From CAYWNA01 sp964459305 (GTDB lineage Bacteria > Planctomycetota > Planctomycetia > Pirellulales > Pirellulaceae): 9,856 nt of DNA. Of this stretch, positions 1-7,303 are shown one piece after another. Positions within the stretch are counted from its first letter, which is position 1; the number at the start of each line of letters is the position of its first letter. The stretch is taken from the NCBI GenBank assembly GCA_964459305.1, contig CAYWNA010000377.1, positions 1-9,856 of the forward strand, in the 5' to 3' direction. The position numbers and the translations under genes were made by a program. The notes beneath the pieces are model-generated. The model saw only the letters and a list, made by a program, of their open reading frames with translations. It searched no databases and had not been told where the DNA came from.

Positions 1-47
1 TAGGCTTCCAGCCTGTCAGGTCAACCGGACGACAGGCTGGAAGCCTA
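1..47. repeat. Perfect 17-bp inverted repeat (REP-like hairpin)
   Basis: TAGGCTTCCAGCCTGTC at 1-17 is repeated exactly, inverted, at 31-47, with a 13-base spacer. The sequence could form a very stable hairpin on either strand. It lies 45 bases past the stop codon of the minus-strand GH43 gene, so it could end transcription of that operon, but no T-run is visible because the window stops at the stem. The other reading, which I favour, is a dispersed REP-like palindrome; short palindromes of this style are common between genes in planctomycetes. The inverted repeat is seen directly; its function is inferred. Confidence 0.75.
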
Positions 48-92
48 TCCCACGAAAATCGGACACTTATTTCTCGAATGGTGCTAAACGGC

Positions 93-1796
93 TCAATTCC
101 CTCCTCGCGGACCATCGTAATCATAGTGGAAATAGTCCACGTCAACGTACCCCGATTCCTCGTTTTCATTCCAGCAGAAGAACCCCAGGCGATCACCGGT
201 CCATTTGCCAAATTTCAGCGTGAACTCCGGTCCGAAGTCCTTGTACCTCCGCCCATCTGTGCTGAAGCCAAAGCGTGCTTGATCGCCTTCGTTAGCCGCA
301 CGAATCCAAAGGACGTCGCCGGGCAGTTTCGGACCTTCCGTTCGCTTGCCATTCGCATTGAAAAAGAGATGTCTTGCGCCGTCGTCACGAACATGCACGC
401 CTAGCAGGTGATAGACGTCGCCAAAACGGACGAAGCCCGCCCGTCCGCCCGGCTCCATGCCGGACAGGTCGAACTTGGCCTCGGCCTCGCCGCGCGTCGT
501 CCCCATGATGCGTTGACTGATCGTATTACAGGCGCCCCAGAAATCCCCCTTGCCCACTGGCACACTGGCCCGCAGACGCAGCCAACCGGGCTGATCCGTC
601 AATGACCAATGGGTGTCCCGCGGATTGTGGTTCCACTCCCACTGGTGCCCCAGCTTCGGCGAATCAAACTCGTCGCTGGTCGGCGGCGCGGTAATTGGAT
701 AGCCTTCGATTGGCTTGCGATGGTCGAGTACCGGCTCGCCTATCCCATCGCCATCCACGTCTTTGCCGATCATCGGCCAGCCGTCGATCCACGCAACCGG
801 CTCCAGACACTGCGGTCGCCCCTGAAATGGTGCGCGAATGTTCTGAATCAACTGATGGGTGTACCACCACGAACCGTCCGTCGCCTGCATCAATGCGCCT
901 TGACTGCAGCTTCGGATCACGCCGTTGCCGCGTTCGAACACCACCTTCTTCTCGTACGGGCCGTAGATGCTGCCGGTCTTCGAACGAAGCACGATTTGCT
1001 TGCGGTCGCCTTTGTCCGCCGTCGGATCGTCCGGCCGTCGCGGATCAGGGCGATACCATTCGGCCAAGAAGATGTACCACGTGCCGTTGATCCTGTAAAT
1101 TTTCGCGGCCTCGGCGCCGATCCCCGTATAGACCAGTTTTCCCTCATCCAGAATCTCCCGGCCATCCCAGCTCATTTTGAAGATGTAGTTTTCGTTGCCG
1201 CGTTTCTTGACTCCTTCGGCGGCGAGCTTTCTGCCGGTATTGCAGATGAGATAAGCCTGCCCCGTTTCGTCATCCCAGAATACGGCAGGATCATCGAAGA
1301 CTTTCGATGTTGGCAGCAATTGGTGCGGTATGGTCCACGGCCCGCGGATGTTTTTCGCGCTGCTCATGTAGAGCCCGTGCTTGAAGTCGATCTGGTAGCA
1401 ATACCATGTCCCGTCGTGGTAGGCCAGATCACCGGCCCACACGCCGAACGGGTAGCCGCTCATACGATCCCAGTTGTATTCCGGCGCCCAAGAGAGCTTG
1501 TCCCAAACGTGTCCTATCGTTCGCCAGTTGACCATATCTTTCGATTCAAGGATCACCATCCCCGGGCACATGTGCTGTTTGGAGGAGATCATGTAGTAGG
1601 TATCGCCGAGTTGTTCCACATCCACGTCCGGGTAATCGGCATTCAAAATCGGATTGCGGTAAGTGCCATCGCCTTGGTCCCCCCACGAGCCAATCTGCGC
1701 TTCGTGCGGATCGGCGCCCAAGCATTTGGCAGCCGGGCACGCGATTAACATCAGTAGGGCGAGGGACACGAATTCAAAGCAGGAACGGATCTTCAT
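93..1796 (-). CDS. Secreted GH43-family glycoside hydrolase with C-terminal beta-sandwich domain
   Basis: This is a predicted exported glycosidase, probably a beta-xylosidase, alpha-L-arabinofuranosidase or exo-acting galactanase; the sequence does not fix the substrate. The first in-frame ATG lies 10 codons upstream (1826). I prefer the ATG at 1794-1796 because it has a purine-rich site (GAGAAAAGG) upstream and opens directly into a signal peptide: MKIR, then a hydrophobic stretch ending near CPAAKCLGA. From that start the protein is 567 aa. The five-bladed propeller holds the GH43 acid triad: Asp57 in YPDVDV (general base), Asp169 in FDDPAVFW (pKa modulator) and Glu229 in GAEAAKIY (general acid). 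WWYTHQ near residue 312 fits the central metal-site region. Residues about 375-567 form the concanavalin-like beta-sandwich found at the C-terminus of many GH43 enzymes. It is the last gene of the minus-strand cluster, 82 bases after the aldolase gene. Family assignment is firm, specificity is not. Confidence 0.9.
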   Translation of the reverse strand: MKIRSCFEFVSLALLMLIACPAAKCLGADPHEAQIGSWGDQGDGTYRNPILNADYPDVDVEQLGDTYYMISSKQHMCPGMVILESKDMVNWRTIGHVWDKLSWAPEYNWDRMSGYPFGVWAGDLAYHDGTWYCYQIDFKHGLYMSSAKNIRGPWTIPHQLLPTSKVFDDPAVFWDDETGQAYLICNTGRKLAAEGVKKRGNENYIFKMSWDGREILDEGKLVYTGIGAEAAKIYRINGTWYIFLAEWYRPDPRRPDDPTADKGDRKQIVLRSKTGSIYGPYEKKVVFERGNGVIRSCSQGALMQATDGSWWYTHQLIQNIRAPFQGRPQCLEPVAWIDGWPMIGKDVDGDGIGEPVLDHRKPIEGYPITAPPTSDEFDSPKLGHQWEWNHNPRDTHWSLTDQPGWLRLRASVPVGKGDFWGACNTISQRIMGTTRGEAEAKFDLSGMEPGGRAGFVRFGDVYHLLGVHVRDDGARHLFFNANGKRTEGPKLPGDVLWIRAANEGDQARFGFSTDGRRYKDFGPEFTLKFGKWTGDRLGFFCWNENEESGYVDVDYFHYDYDGPRGGN

Positions 1797-1878
1797 GATT
1801 GGCAGCCTTTTCTCTGACTTCAGCAATACAGGTCACTTACCCGAGCTAGCGTGATCCGAAGTGGTCCTGTCCAAGTAA

Positions 1879-3171
1879 TCAGGCGATGTCAAACGCTTCG
1901 CGCAACTCTCGGATTACAGCATCCGGCATGGCCGCTACTTCGCCAATTGCGCGAGCGTTAATGACGGCTTCGGCCGTCGATTCGAGGACTTCCAGCCGGT
2001 CGAAAGCGTCCAGCACGCTAGAGCCGGTGACGAGGACTCCGTCGTTTTCCAGAATGGCCGCTGGTGAGGCCTCGGACACGAAGTCCGCGATGCTGCCGCC
2101 GTGCTTGTACTGCACACCGTAGGGCACACGTTGGACGTCTCGGAGAAACACGTAGCTTTCGGGAATCGTACGAGCGTCGAAGGTCGAATCCGTCACGCTA
2201 AAGGCGGTCGCATTGACCGGATGGGCGAAGGCGACGGCTTGTACGTGCGGATGCTTGCGATAGATGGCCTGATGAGCGAAAACCGCGCGGCTGGCCTTCT
2301 TGCCCGCCTCTCGCTGGTTGCCCCGTACAAGTACAAAGTCGGAGACATCGAGTAACTCGCGATCCTGCTGAGTGGGTGTGATCAGGAACGAATCGTCGTC
2401 CAATCGTGCGGAGAAGCTGCCTTCGGTACTGATCAATAGACGCTGCCGACAGCCGCGACGAAGGAAGGCGCACAATTGGCGTCGCAGTTCTCTCTCGTTG
2501 GACGTTGCGGGAACTGGGGCGAACTTCTCCAGCGCGACACTGCGACTGTGGGCCTGATCAAGTTGTGATAGCGTGAGGTAGCGAACGTCTCCGAGTTGAC
2601 TGCCTTTGATGATTGTCTTACCGGCAAACTCGAATGCCTCGAAGCGCTGGAAGGCGTGCGAGAGGGACGTGCCACCGACCACGACTCCGTGATTTTCGAG
2701 AATGACGCTATCGCAACCGGATTGGAACGTCTCTGCGATGTTGCTGCCAAGCTGCTTGCTTCCGGGCACTGCGTACGGCGCGAAGCCGGTCTGGCCACAC
2801 ACGAAGTGCGCTTGATGAAACAGCCGCGTATCCGGCGTCTGGCCGCAGATGCTAAAGGCGACCAGCGCGACCGGATGAGCGTGGACGATGGCGAGAATGT
2901 CGGGGCGAGCCTCATAGATTGCTTGGTGAAAGGGAAACTCCGACGACGGCGGGTGAGGCCCTTCGATCGAACCATCCGCCTTTGCACAGATGATGTCATT
3001 ACGCGTCAGACTGCCTTTGTCGACGCGGGCCGGCGTGATCCAAATGTCCCCGTTGCCCTCGCGAATCGAGAGATTGCCGCCCGAGGTCGTCGTCATGCGG
3101 GACCGGTAGATCCGTTCCATCGTCTGCATGATCTCATCGCGTGGATGAATCAAATCGTTGCGAAGTACCAT
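1879..3171 (-). CDS. Tandem class II aldolase/adducin-family protein, second domain degenerate
   Basis: The 430-aa protein is two fused class II aldolase domains (about 1-205 and 225-430); family members such as L-fuculose-1-phosphate aldolase are usually single domains near 215 aa. Domain 1 keeps the FucA-type machinery: the phosphate-loop SGGN at 30-33, Glu78 in PPSSEF, zinc ligands His97 and His99 in VHAHP, and His161 in LENHG. In domain 2 the aligned positions are Ala296, Phe315 (with His317 kept) and Asp377 in LENDG, so the metal site and catalytic acid are lost, although the fold motifs HQAIY and ILEN remain. Only domain 1 should be catalytic; domain 2 may stabilise the oligomer or complete an active site. 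A strong GGAGGAGG site at 3178-3185 supports the start. It lies 47 bases after a fucosidase-family gene, which fits cleavage of a deoxy-sugar 1-phosphate such as fuculose- or rhamnulose-1-phosphate to lactaldehyde and DHAP. That substrate is inferred from context only. No signal peptide, so cytoplasmic. Confidence 0.88.
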   Translation of the reverse strand: MVLRNDLIHPRDEIMQTMERIYRSRMTTTSGGNLSIREGNGDIWITPARVDKGSLTRNDIICAKADGSIEGPHPPSSEFPFHQAIYEARPDILAIVHAHPVALVAFSICGQTPDTRLFHQAHFVCGQTGFAPYAVPGSKQLGSNIAETFQSGCDSVILENHGVVVGGTSLSHAFQRFEAFEFAGKTIIKGSQLGDVRYLTLSQLDQAHSRSVALEKFAPVPATSNERELRRQLCAFLRRGCRQRLLISTEGSFSARLDDDSFLITPTQQDRELLDVSDFVLVRGNQREAGKKASRAVFAHQAIYRKHPHVQAVAFAHPVNATAFSVTDSTFDARTIPESYVFLRDVQRVPYGVQYKHGGSIADFVSEASPAAILENDGVLVTGSSVLDAFDRLEVLESTAEAVINARAIGEVAAMPDAVIRELREAFDIA

Positions 3172-3218
3172 GGTTTTCCTCCTCCGTTAGTGCCAACGGG
3201 GCGGTGATATCGCCAGTA

Positions 3219-5129
3219 CTATGGCTCGGAAGCCGGTATGAATGCAAGGGACTGAAGGCCTAAACCGAGCCACCCTTCAGGTTGGGGACGAATTGTCAAC
3301 GCATAGCGGCCGGGCTCGTCGAAGCGGATTTGGCCGATCACTAGCGTCTTGAAACGTTCGTCACCGCCGGTGTTGACGGATTGGTGCTCGATCCGTCGTC
3401 CGTTCACTTCCACGACGAATCGGCTACCGATCACGCTCGGCTGGTCGGTGCGGGATTCGGTGGCGCCCGCGCCGTGCGAGGCGGAGTAGGTCATCTGAAA
3501 CTGATACGATCCGGCGCGAGAAACGTCGAACTGGCCGCTGAGGTATTCCTTCGGATCGGTCCAGTCCGCGATACGCAACCGCGGGCCGTGGCCGCGATAG
3601 TAGTGCCGAGCCTTGGTTCCGTGAATCTTCAGCGCCCGGCACAGCATTTCGATCCGCCCATCGTCGAACTGATGCTGAGTGGCATCCACGTCCGGCTCGC
3701 CATCGATCTCCAAGGCGATCACCGTCACCGCTTCGTTGCTTAGGTACCACGGCCATTCAATTTGTAGCCCGCTCTGAGTGGGCTTCACCGTCAGCCCCGG
3801 CTTGTCTTTGTGTTCCAGAATGTACGCTCGCGTCACCTTGTTTTGCAGACCAGTCAAATGGATCCGGGTGGTCTGCGGGTCAGAGACATGCAGGTACAGT
3901 TTGCCCGGCTTGGCAGAGATATCTCCCCACTGGAAGCGGCGCGGCCAAAATGGGCTGGCCTTCGCTCCGTAGATTGCCTCGCCGTGGAGATTCATCCAGG
4001 CGCCGATCTTCATCAAACGCTGTTGCATAATCACAGGGATCCGACCGTCGCCGGTGGGACCGACGCACAGCAGGTAGTTACCGCCGCCCGCCGTACACCG
4101 GCTGAGCATCCTGATAAGCTCTGCGGCCGAGTCGTAATCGGCAATGCTTTCAGCGCGGTTGTACCCATAGGAATGCCCCATTCCGCGGTCTTCCTGCCAA
4201 GGATGCTCCGGCGAGCACATCAGCCCGTCGCCATATTCGCTTTCGAAAACGTCGCCGTGAATCCCGCGGCATTTTCCCCAGCGGTCGTTGGCCACAACGT
4301 ATTCCCGGCAAGGCGACTCGTTGTACAACCACGCGGCCAGCTCCTCGCTGCGCCAGAACTCGTAGTCCGCTGCCCATTCTCCATCCAGAAAAATGAACCA
4401 AGGCTTGTACTTCGTGACCACCTCTTTGAACTTCGGGTGCAAGTGTTCCGCTACGTAGCGGTCGCGCGTATCGGCGTTTTTCCACAGAGGGTGATACCAT
4501 TCGTAGAGCGAATAGTAGATACCCATTTTCAGGCCGTGTCGCTGGCCCGCGGCATTCAATTCGCCCATGATGTCGCGTTTCGGCCCGCGCTCCACGCTGT
4601 TCCATTTGTCCGTGTCGTTGAATTGCGCGTACTTGGTCGGCCACATGGCAAAACCATCGTGGTAGTTGGCCGTGGTCACGACGTACTTGGCGCCGGCCCG
4701 CGCGAAGAGATCGCACCAGAAGTCCGGGTCCCACAATTCGGCCTTAAACATCGGCGCGAAGTCCTCGTAGCGAAAGTCCTCACCGTAGACCTGTCGATGG
4801 AACTTCGATGTGGGTGAGCCTTTGCGGTTCATGTTGTTGCCGTACCACTCGGCGTATCCGCGGTCCTTCCAAGCGGGCACGGAATACGGGCCCCAGACCA
4901 CGAAGATGCCGAATTTCGCTTCGTTGAACCACTCTGGCAGCGGTCGCCTGTTGAGCGAATCCCACGCGGGTTTGTACGACCCCGGCGCAACGGCCGACGG
5001 CTGCGTTGTTTCGTCCTGGCTCGCCGATTCCGCGGATTGCGCCGGCGCCGCCTGAACCGAAACCGCGTTCAGCCCCAGTGACAAAATCGCAACTGCCAAT
5101 GCGATGCCAACTTGTCGCGACGGTTTCAT
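3219..5129 (-). CDS. Secreted GH29 alpha-L-fucosidase-family enzyme with C-terminal beta-sandwich
   Basis: A predicted exported retaining glycosidase of family GH29 (636 aa), expected to release terminal L-fucose. Residues 1-28 form a signal peptide ending at SVQAA. The catalytic barrel spans about 50-400: FGIFVVWGPYSVPAW (73-87), AEWY (93-96), HDGF (157-160), YYSLYEW (205-211), the nucleophile Asp249 in FLDGEW, NDRWG (281-285) and the probable acid/base Glu298 in the GDVFESEY segment. GGNYLLCVGPTGDGRIP (349-365) is a family signature. Residues about 480-636 form an extra beta-sandwich, probably carbohydrate-binding. Oddities: the usual His of FGIFxHWG is Val78, the first His of KHHDGF is Tyr156, and the Trp two residues before the nucleophile is Phe247. 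In the Thermotoga enzyme the matching residues contact fucose, so specificity may have shifted. The start has GGAGAAGAAG just upstream (5131-5140). It lies between the ACT-domain gene and the aldolase gene, on the same strand. Confidence 0.92.
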   Translation of the reverse strand: MKPSRQVGIALAVAILSLGLNAVSVQAAPAQSAESASQDETTQPSAVAPGSYKPAWDSLNRRPLPEWFNEAKFGIFVVWGPYSVPAWKDRGYAEWYGNNMNRKGSPTSKFHRQVYGEDFRYEDFAPMFKAELWDPDFWCDLFARAGAKYVVTTANYHDGFAMWPTKYAQFNDTDKWNSVERGPKRDIMGELNAAGQRHGLKMGIYYSLYEWYHPLWKNADTRDRYVAEHLHPKFKEVVTKYKPWFIFLDGEWAADYEFWRSEELAAWLYNESPCREYVVANDRWGKCRGIHGDVFESEYGDGLMCSPEHPWQEDRGMGHSYGYNRAESIADYDSAAELIRMLSRCTAGGGNYLLCVGPTGDGRIPVIMQQRLMKIGAWMNLHGEAIYGAKASPFWPRRFQWGDISAKPGKLYLHVSDPQTTRIHLTGLQNKVTRAYILEHKDKPGLTVKPTQSGLQIEWPWYLSNEAVTVIALEIDGEPDVDATQHQFDDGRIEMLCRALKIHGTKARHYYRGHGPRLRIADWTDPKEYLSGQFDVSRAGSYQFQMTYSASHGAGATESRTDQPSVIGSRFVVEVNGRRIEHQSVNTGGDERFKTLVIGQIRFDEPGRYALTIRPQPEGWLGLGLQSLAFIPASEP

Positions 5130-5243
5130 TCTTCTTCTCCTATCGTGACGACGTCCCCGACCGCCGCCTCGACGGCCCGATGGGACCTGGTATTTCCGGC
5201 CGTGGTCTTGTCCCGACGAGAACCGGTAGATAGCACCAAGCCT

Positions 5244-5777
5244 CTATCCCAGGTTCGATCCAACCTCGATATCCACTCCGAGCTCATGACCGATGAGTTC
5301 CAGATTCTCGTTCAACTCGGAAAGCGACAACTCAGTCGGCACTTTGATTTGGGCCACCATGTGGAAGAGCCGCGTGGCACTCATCGGTGCGCGGACCACC
5401 TCGGTGTCCATGGTCTCGACATTGACGCCGTGGCCGGCAAGATAGTGGGACACCTTATGCACGATCCCCTCGTGATCTGCTCCCCTCAAACGCAAACTGT
5501 ACAAGGCGCAGCCGGCCATCGAATTGGACATAGCGGACTGGGTGACCTTCACGGCGACCGTCATTTGTTCATCCGACAACGCCCGCAAAGCCTTGGCCAC
5601 GGCTTCGGCTTCCTGCTGCGGTGCGCTGATCATGACGATACCGGCGAATTCGCCGCCCAGGTGGGCCATGCGGCTTTCTTCCCAGTTGGCCGAATAATCG
5701 GCAATCACTTCCGTGATCCGATCCACGATCCCCGGCCGATCGGGACAGGTGAGGGTGACCACCAAATAGGTCTTCAT
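5244..5777 (-). CDS. Double ACT-domain protein, GcvR-like
   Basis: The 177-aa cytoplasmic protein consists of two ACT domains, about 3-80 and 92-172. Both carry the typical Gly-Ile-Val turn at the ligand interface: CPDRPGIVDRIT in the first and GADHEGIVHKVS in the second. This arrangement and length match the GcvR group (glycine cleavage system transcriptional repressor and relatives). GcvR itself does not bind DNA alone but acts through GcvA in enterobacteria; no gcvA-like gene is visible here. Outside that group such proteins are usually amino-acid sensors of unknown target, so I do not assign the gene name. AAGGAG at 5784-5789 supports the start. It is the most upstream gene of the minus-strand cluster, 114 bases before the GH29 gene; whether it is co-transcribed with, or controls, the hydrolases cannot be read from the sequence. 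Confidence 0.85.
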   Translation of the reverse strand: MKTYLVVTLTCPDRPGIVDRITEVIADYSANWEESRMAHLGGEFAGIVMISAPQQEAEAVAKALRALSDEQMTVAVKVTQSAMSNSMAGCALYSLRLRGADHEGIVHKVSHYLAGHGVNVETMDTEVVRAPMSATRLFHMVAQIKVPTELSLSELNENLELIGHELGVDIEVGSNLG

Positions 5778-5930
5778 AGAACGCTCCTTGGCTTGTTCAA
5801 TACAGAGGCTGTTAGACGGCTTCCTACCACAACCATCAAGCCCTGTAAAGCGTCTCCCCGTGTTCGATCGGCTGTACCCGAAGTCCCGGTTTAGCGTCCC
5901 CCACTTTCAGGCATTCCCTGCGTTTGTTAG
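5778..5930. other. Intergenic region between the ACT-domain gene and the accessory module
   Basis: No convincing gene is seen here. It must hold the minus-strand promoter for the ACT-domain gene and perhaps for the hydrolase cluster, but I see only weak -10/-35-like matches and do not call one. Two imperfect direct repeats of the form AGCGTCtCCCC and AGCGTCCCCC lie near 5849 and 5893. The right edge grades into the gene remnant that starts after the in-frame stop codon at 5928-5930. Confidence 0.4.
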
Positions 5931-6098
5931 AGTTGGATTGGAGCTTTCCCCGTTGCCCAAGAGTCGCGACGGGCCGTGATCGACCTGAACGCCCAGCGAG
6001 TCGTCTGCCTCGGCCCGGCCTTCCGAGGCAACGATCAACTGAAGACGAACACCGTCCTGGAAATGAAATCTCTCGACATCGAATTCTGCGCAGTATAA
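5931..6098 (+). pseudogene. 3' remnant of an unrecognised gene (copy 1 of the duplicated tail)
   Basis: An open frame runs from after the stop at 5928-5930 to the stop codon TAA at 6096-6098. No ATG begins it; a GTG at 5976 could start a 40-codon peptide, but without a clear ribosome binding site. The last 23 codons, containing GNDQLKTNTVLEMKS, match the last 23 codons of the small ORF at 7866-7952. Across the shared 72 bases there are 13 differences, 7 of them at third codon positions, and between codons 4 and 15 all three differences are synonymous. This indicates that the sequence was under selection as protein in this frame. I read it as the C-terminus of a gene whose 5' part is lost, or as a small gene. 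I do not recognise the family. Confidence 0.5.
6027..6098 (+). repeat. Flanking direct repeat, left copy (72 bases)
   Basis: This block matches 7881-7952 at 59 of 72 positions without gaps, in the same orientation, with an identical 16-base core CTGGAAATGAAATCTC. Similarity stops at the left edge and just after the stop codon. The two copies bracket the ATPase/DUF4276 gene pair exactly: this one ends 11 bases before the ATPase ATG, the other begins 11 bases after the DUF4276 stop codon. Confidence 0.85.
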
Positions 6099-6102
6099 GG
6101 AG
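6097..6102 (+). promoter_or_regulatory. Ribosome binding site of the ATPase gene
   Basis: AAGGAG sits 7 bases before the ATG at 6110-6112 and overlaps the TAA stop of the upstream remnant. It decides the start of the ATPase gene against the much earlier ATG at 5924, whose frame would add 62 low-complexity residues read out of frame across the remnant. Confidence 0.8.
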
Positions 6103-6109
6103 TTCCTCG

Positions 6110-7303
6110 ATGAGGATTGAGTCTCTTCAAATACAGAACTACCGGGCGTTCAAGGACGTTCAGGTGGGCGACGCGAACCACGCTCCCATACCGAGCATGT
6201 CCGTGTTCGTTGGAGCCAACGGTTCCGGCAAGACGACGCTTTTTGACGTCTTCGGGTTTCTGCGTGATGCCCTGATCGGAAATGTACATACGGCTTTGCA
6301 GAAGCGCGGCGGATTCGGCGAGGTTCGCAGCCGCGATACCGAGGGGCCGATCCGCTTCGAGATCAAGTTTCGAGAACGCTCCAAGCGACCGCTGGTAACC
6401 TACGAACTCGAAATTGACGAAGACGGTGGCCAACCGGTCGTCGAACGCGAGATTCTCAAGTACCGACGCGGCAGCAAGGGACAGCCGTGGCACTTCCTGG
6501 ACTTCTCGCGAGGAAAGGGAACCGCTGTCACGAATGAGTTGGAGGAAGCCGACTCCGAAGCGGACATGGATCGTGAGGAGCAAGTGCTCGAATCGCCGGA
6601 CATTCTTGCCATTAAGGGACTCGGCCAGTTTCAACGCTTTCGCGTGGCAAGTGCGTTTCGTCGCTTGATCGACGATTGGCACGTATCGGACTTTCACATC
6701 GAACAGGCACGAGCAATTCCGGAAATCGGCGTCGCGGAACACCTCTCACCTGCCGGTGAGAACCTGCCGTTGGTGACTCAGTTTCTCTTCGACCGCCACA
6801 GGGATGTGTTCCGGAGAATCCTCAATCAGATGGCCCGGCGAGTTCCCGGCATTGAGAAGGTTGAAGCAGAGTCGACCGTGGACGGTCGAATCGTGCTTAG
6901 ATTCCAAGACGGGGCATTCAAAGATCCCTTTGTGTCGCGGTACGTGTCGGACGGCACGATCAAGATGTTTGCGTACTTGGTCCTGCTGTATGACCCGACT
7001 CCGCATCCGTTGCTCTGTGTGGAGGAGCCGGAAAACCAGCTTTATCCCGGTTTGCTTCTCGAATTGGCTGAAGAATTTCGCGACTACGCGAACCGTGGCG
7101 GTCAAGTGATGATATCGACGCACTCTCCGGACTTCCTAAACGCCGCGACACTAGAGGAGACGTTTTGGCTGGTAAAGAAGGATGGGTACACGCAAGTGCA
7201 TCGAGCTTCGGACAATGAGTTGCTTCGCAACTTGGTGAGTGAGGGTGACCTTCCTGGGGCACTCTGGAAACAAGGCTTCTTTGAAGGAGCCGACCCACGA
7301 TGA
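6110..7303 (+). CDS. ABC/SMC-type AAA family ATPase (AAA_15/AAA_21-like) of a putative defence module
   Basis: The 397-aa protein begins MRIESLQIQNYRAFKD, the characteristic N-terminus of RecF/SMC/OLD-like ATPases. It has Walker A GANGSGKTT (35-43), an ABC-signature-like VSDGTIKM (279-286), Walker B LLCVEEPEN (301-309, with the catalytic Glu pair 305-306) and the switch His338 in ISTHSP. The middle (about 95-275) is the variable insert expected in this family and includes a very acidic stretch near 143-160. No nuclease domain is fused. Instead the next gene, overlapping by four bases (ATGA), encodes a DUF4276/TOPRIM-like protein. Paired ATPase plus TOPRIM-type effector genes are typical of split OLD-like and PARIS-like anti-phage systems, where the ATPase senses or holds the effector. 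The motif assignment is direct; the defence role is inferred from architecture and from its setting beside an IS and gene remnants. Confidence 0.9.
   Translation: MRIESLQIQNYRAFKDVQVGDANHAPIPSMSVFVGANGSGKTTLFDVFGFLRDALIGNVHTALQKRGGFGEVRSRDTEGPIRFEIKFRERSKRPLVTYELEIDEDGGQPVVEREILKYRRGSKGQPWHFLDFSRGKGTAVTNELEEADSEADMDREEQVLESPDILAIKGLGQFQRFRVASAFRRLIDDWHVSDFHIEQARAIPEIGVAEHLSPAGENLPLVTQFLFDRHRDVFRRILNQMARRVPGIEKVEAESTVDGRIVLRFQDGAFKDPFVSRYVSDGTIKMFAYLVLLYDPTPHPLLCVEEPENQLYPGLLLELAEEFRDYANRGGQVMISTHSPDFLNAATLEETFWLVKKDGYTQVHRASDNELLRNLVSEGDLPGALWKQGFFEGADPR

Noticed and set aside
51..75. Sequence resembling the IS66 left end (GTGTCC followed by ATTTT, on the minus strand)
   Set aside because: Only about a dozen bases agree, it lacks the GTAG terminus, and no transposase or target duplication is nearby.
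609..1748. Long plus-strand open frame (379 codons) opposite the GH43 gene
   Set aside because: It is antisense to a protein with clear GH43 motifs, its translation resembles no family, and it has no ribosome binding site.
1797..1826. Upstream ATG of the GH43 gene at 1824-1826
   Set aside because: It would put ten polar residues before a well-formed signal peptide; the ATG at 1794-1796 has a suitably placed purine-rich site.
3810..4817. Long plus-strand open frame (335 codons) opposite the GH29 gene
   Set aside because: It is a shadow of the fucosidase-family gene; the minus strand carries all recognisable motifs.
5112..5894. Plus-strand open frame (260 codons) opposite the ACT-domain gene
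   Set aside because: It is antisense to the double-ACT protein and has no recognisable motif; common for GC-rich codon use.
5788..5979. Small plus-strand open frame of 63 codons in the intergenic region
   Set aside because: No ribosome binding site, no recognisable sequence, and it overlaps the better-supported remnant frame.
5924..6109. N-terminal extension of the ATPase from the ATG at 5924
   Set aside because: The 62 extra residues are Arg/Pro-rich, are out of frame with the conserved tail in the same DNA, and precede a strong AAGGAG and ATG at the family-typical N-terminus.
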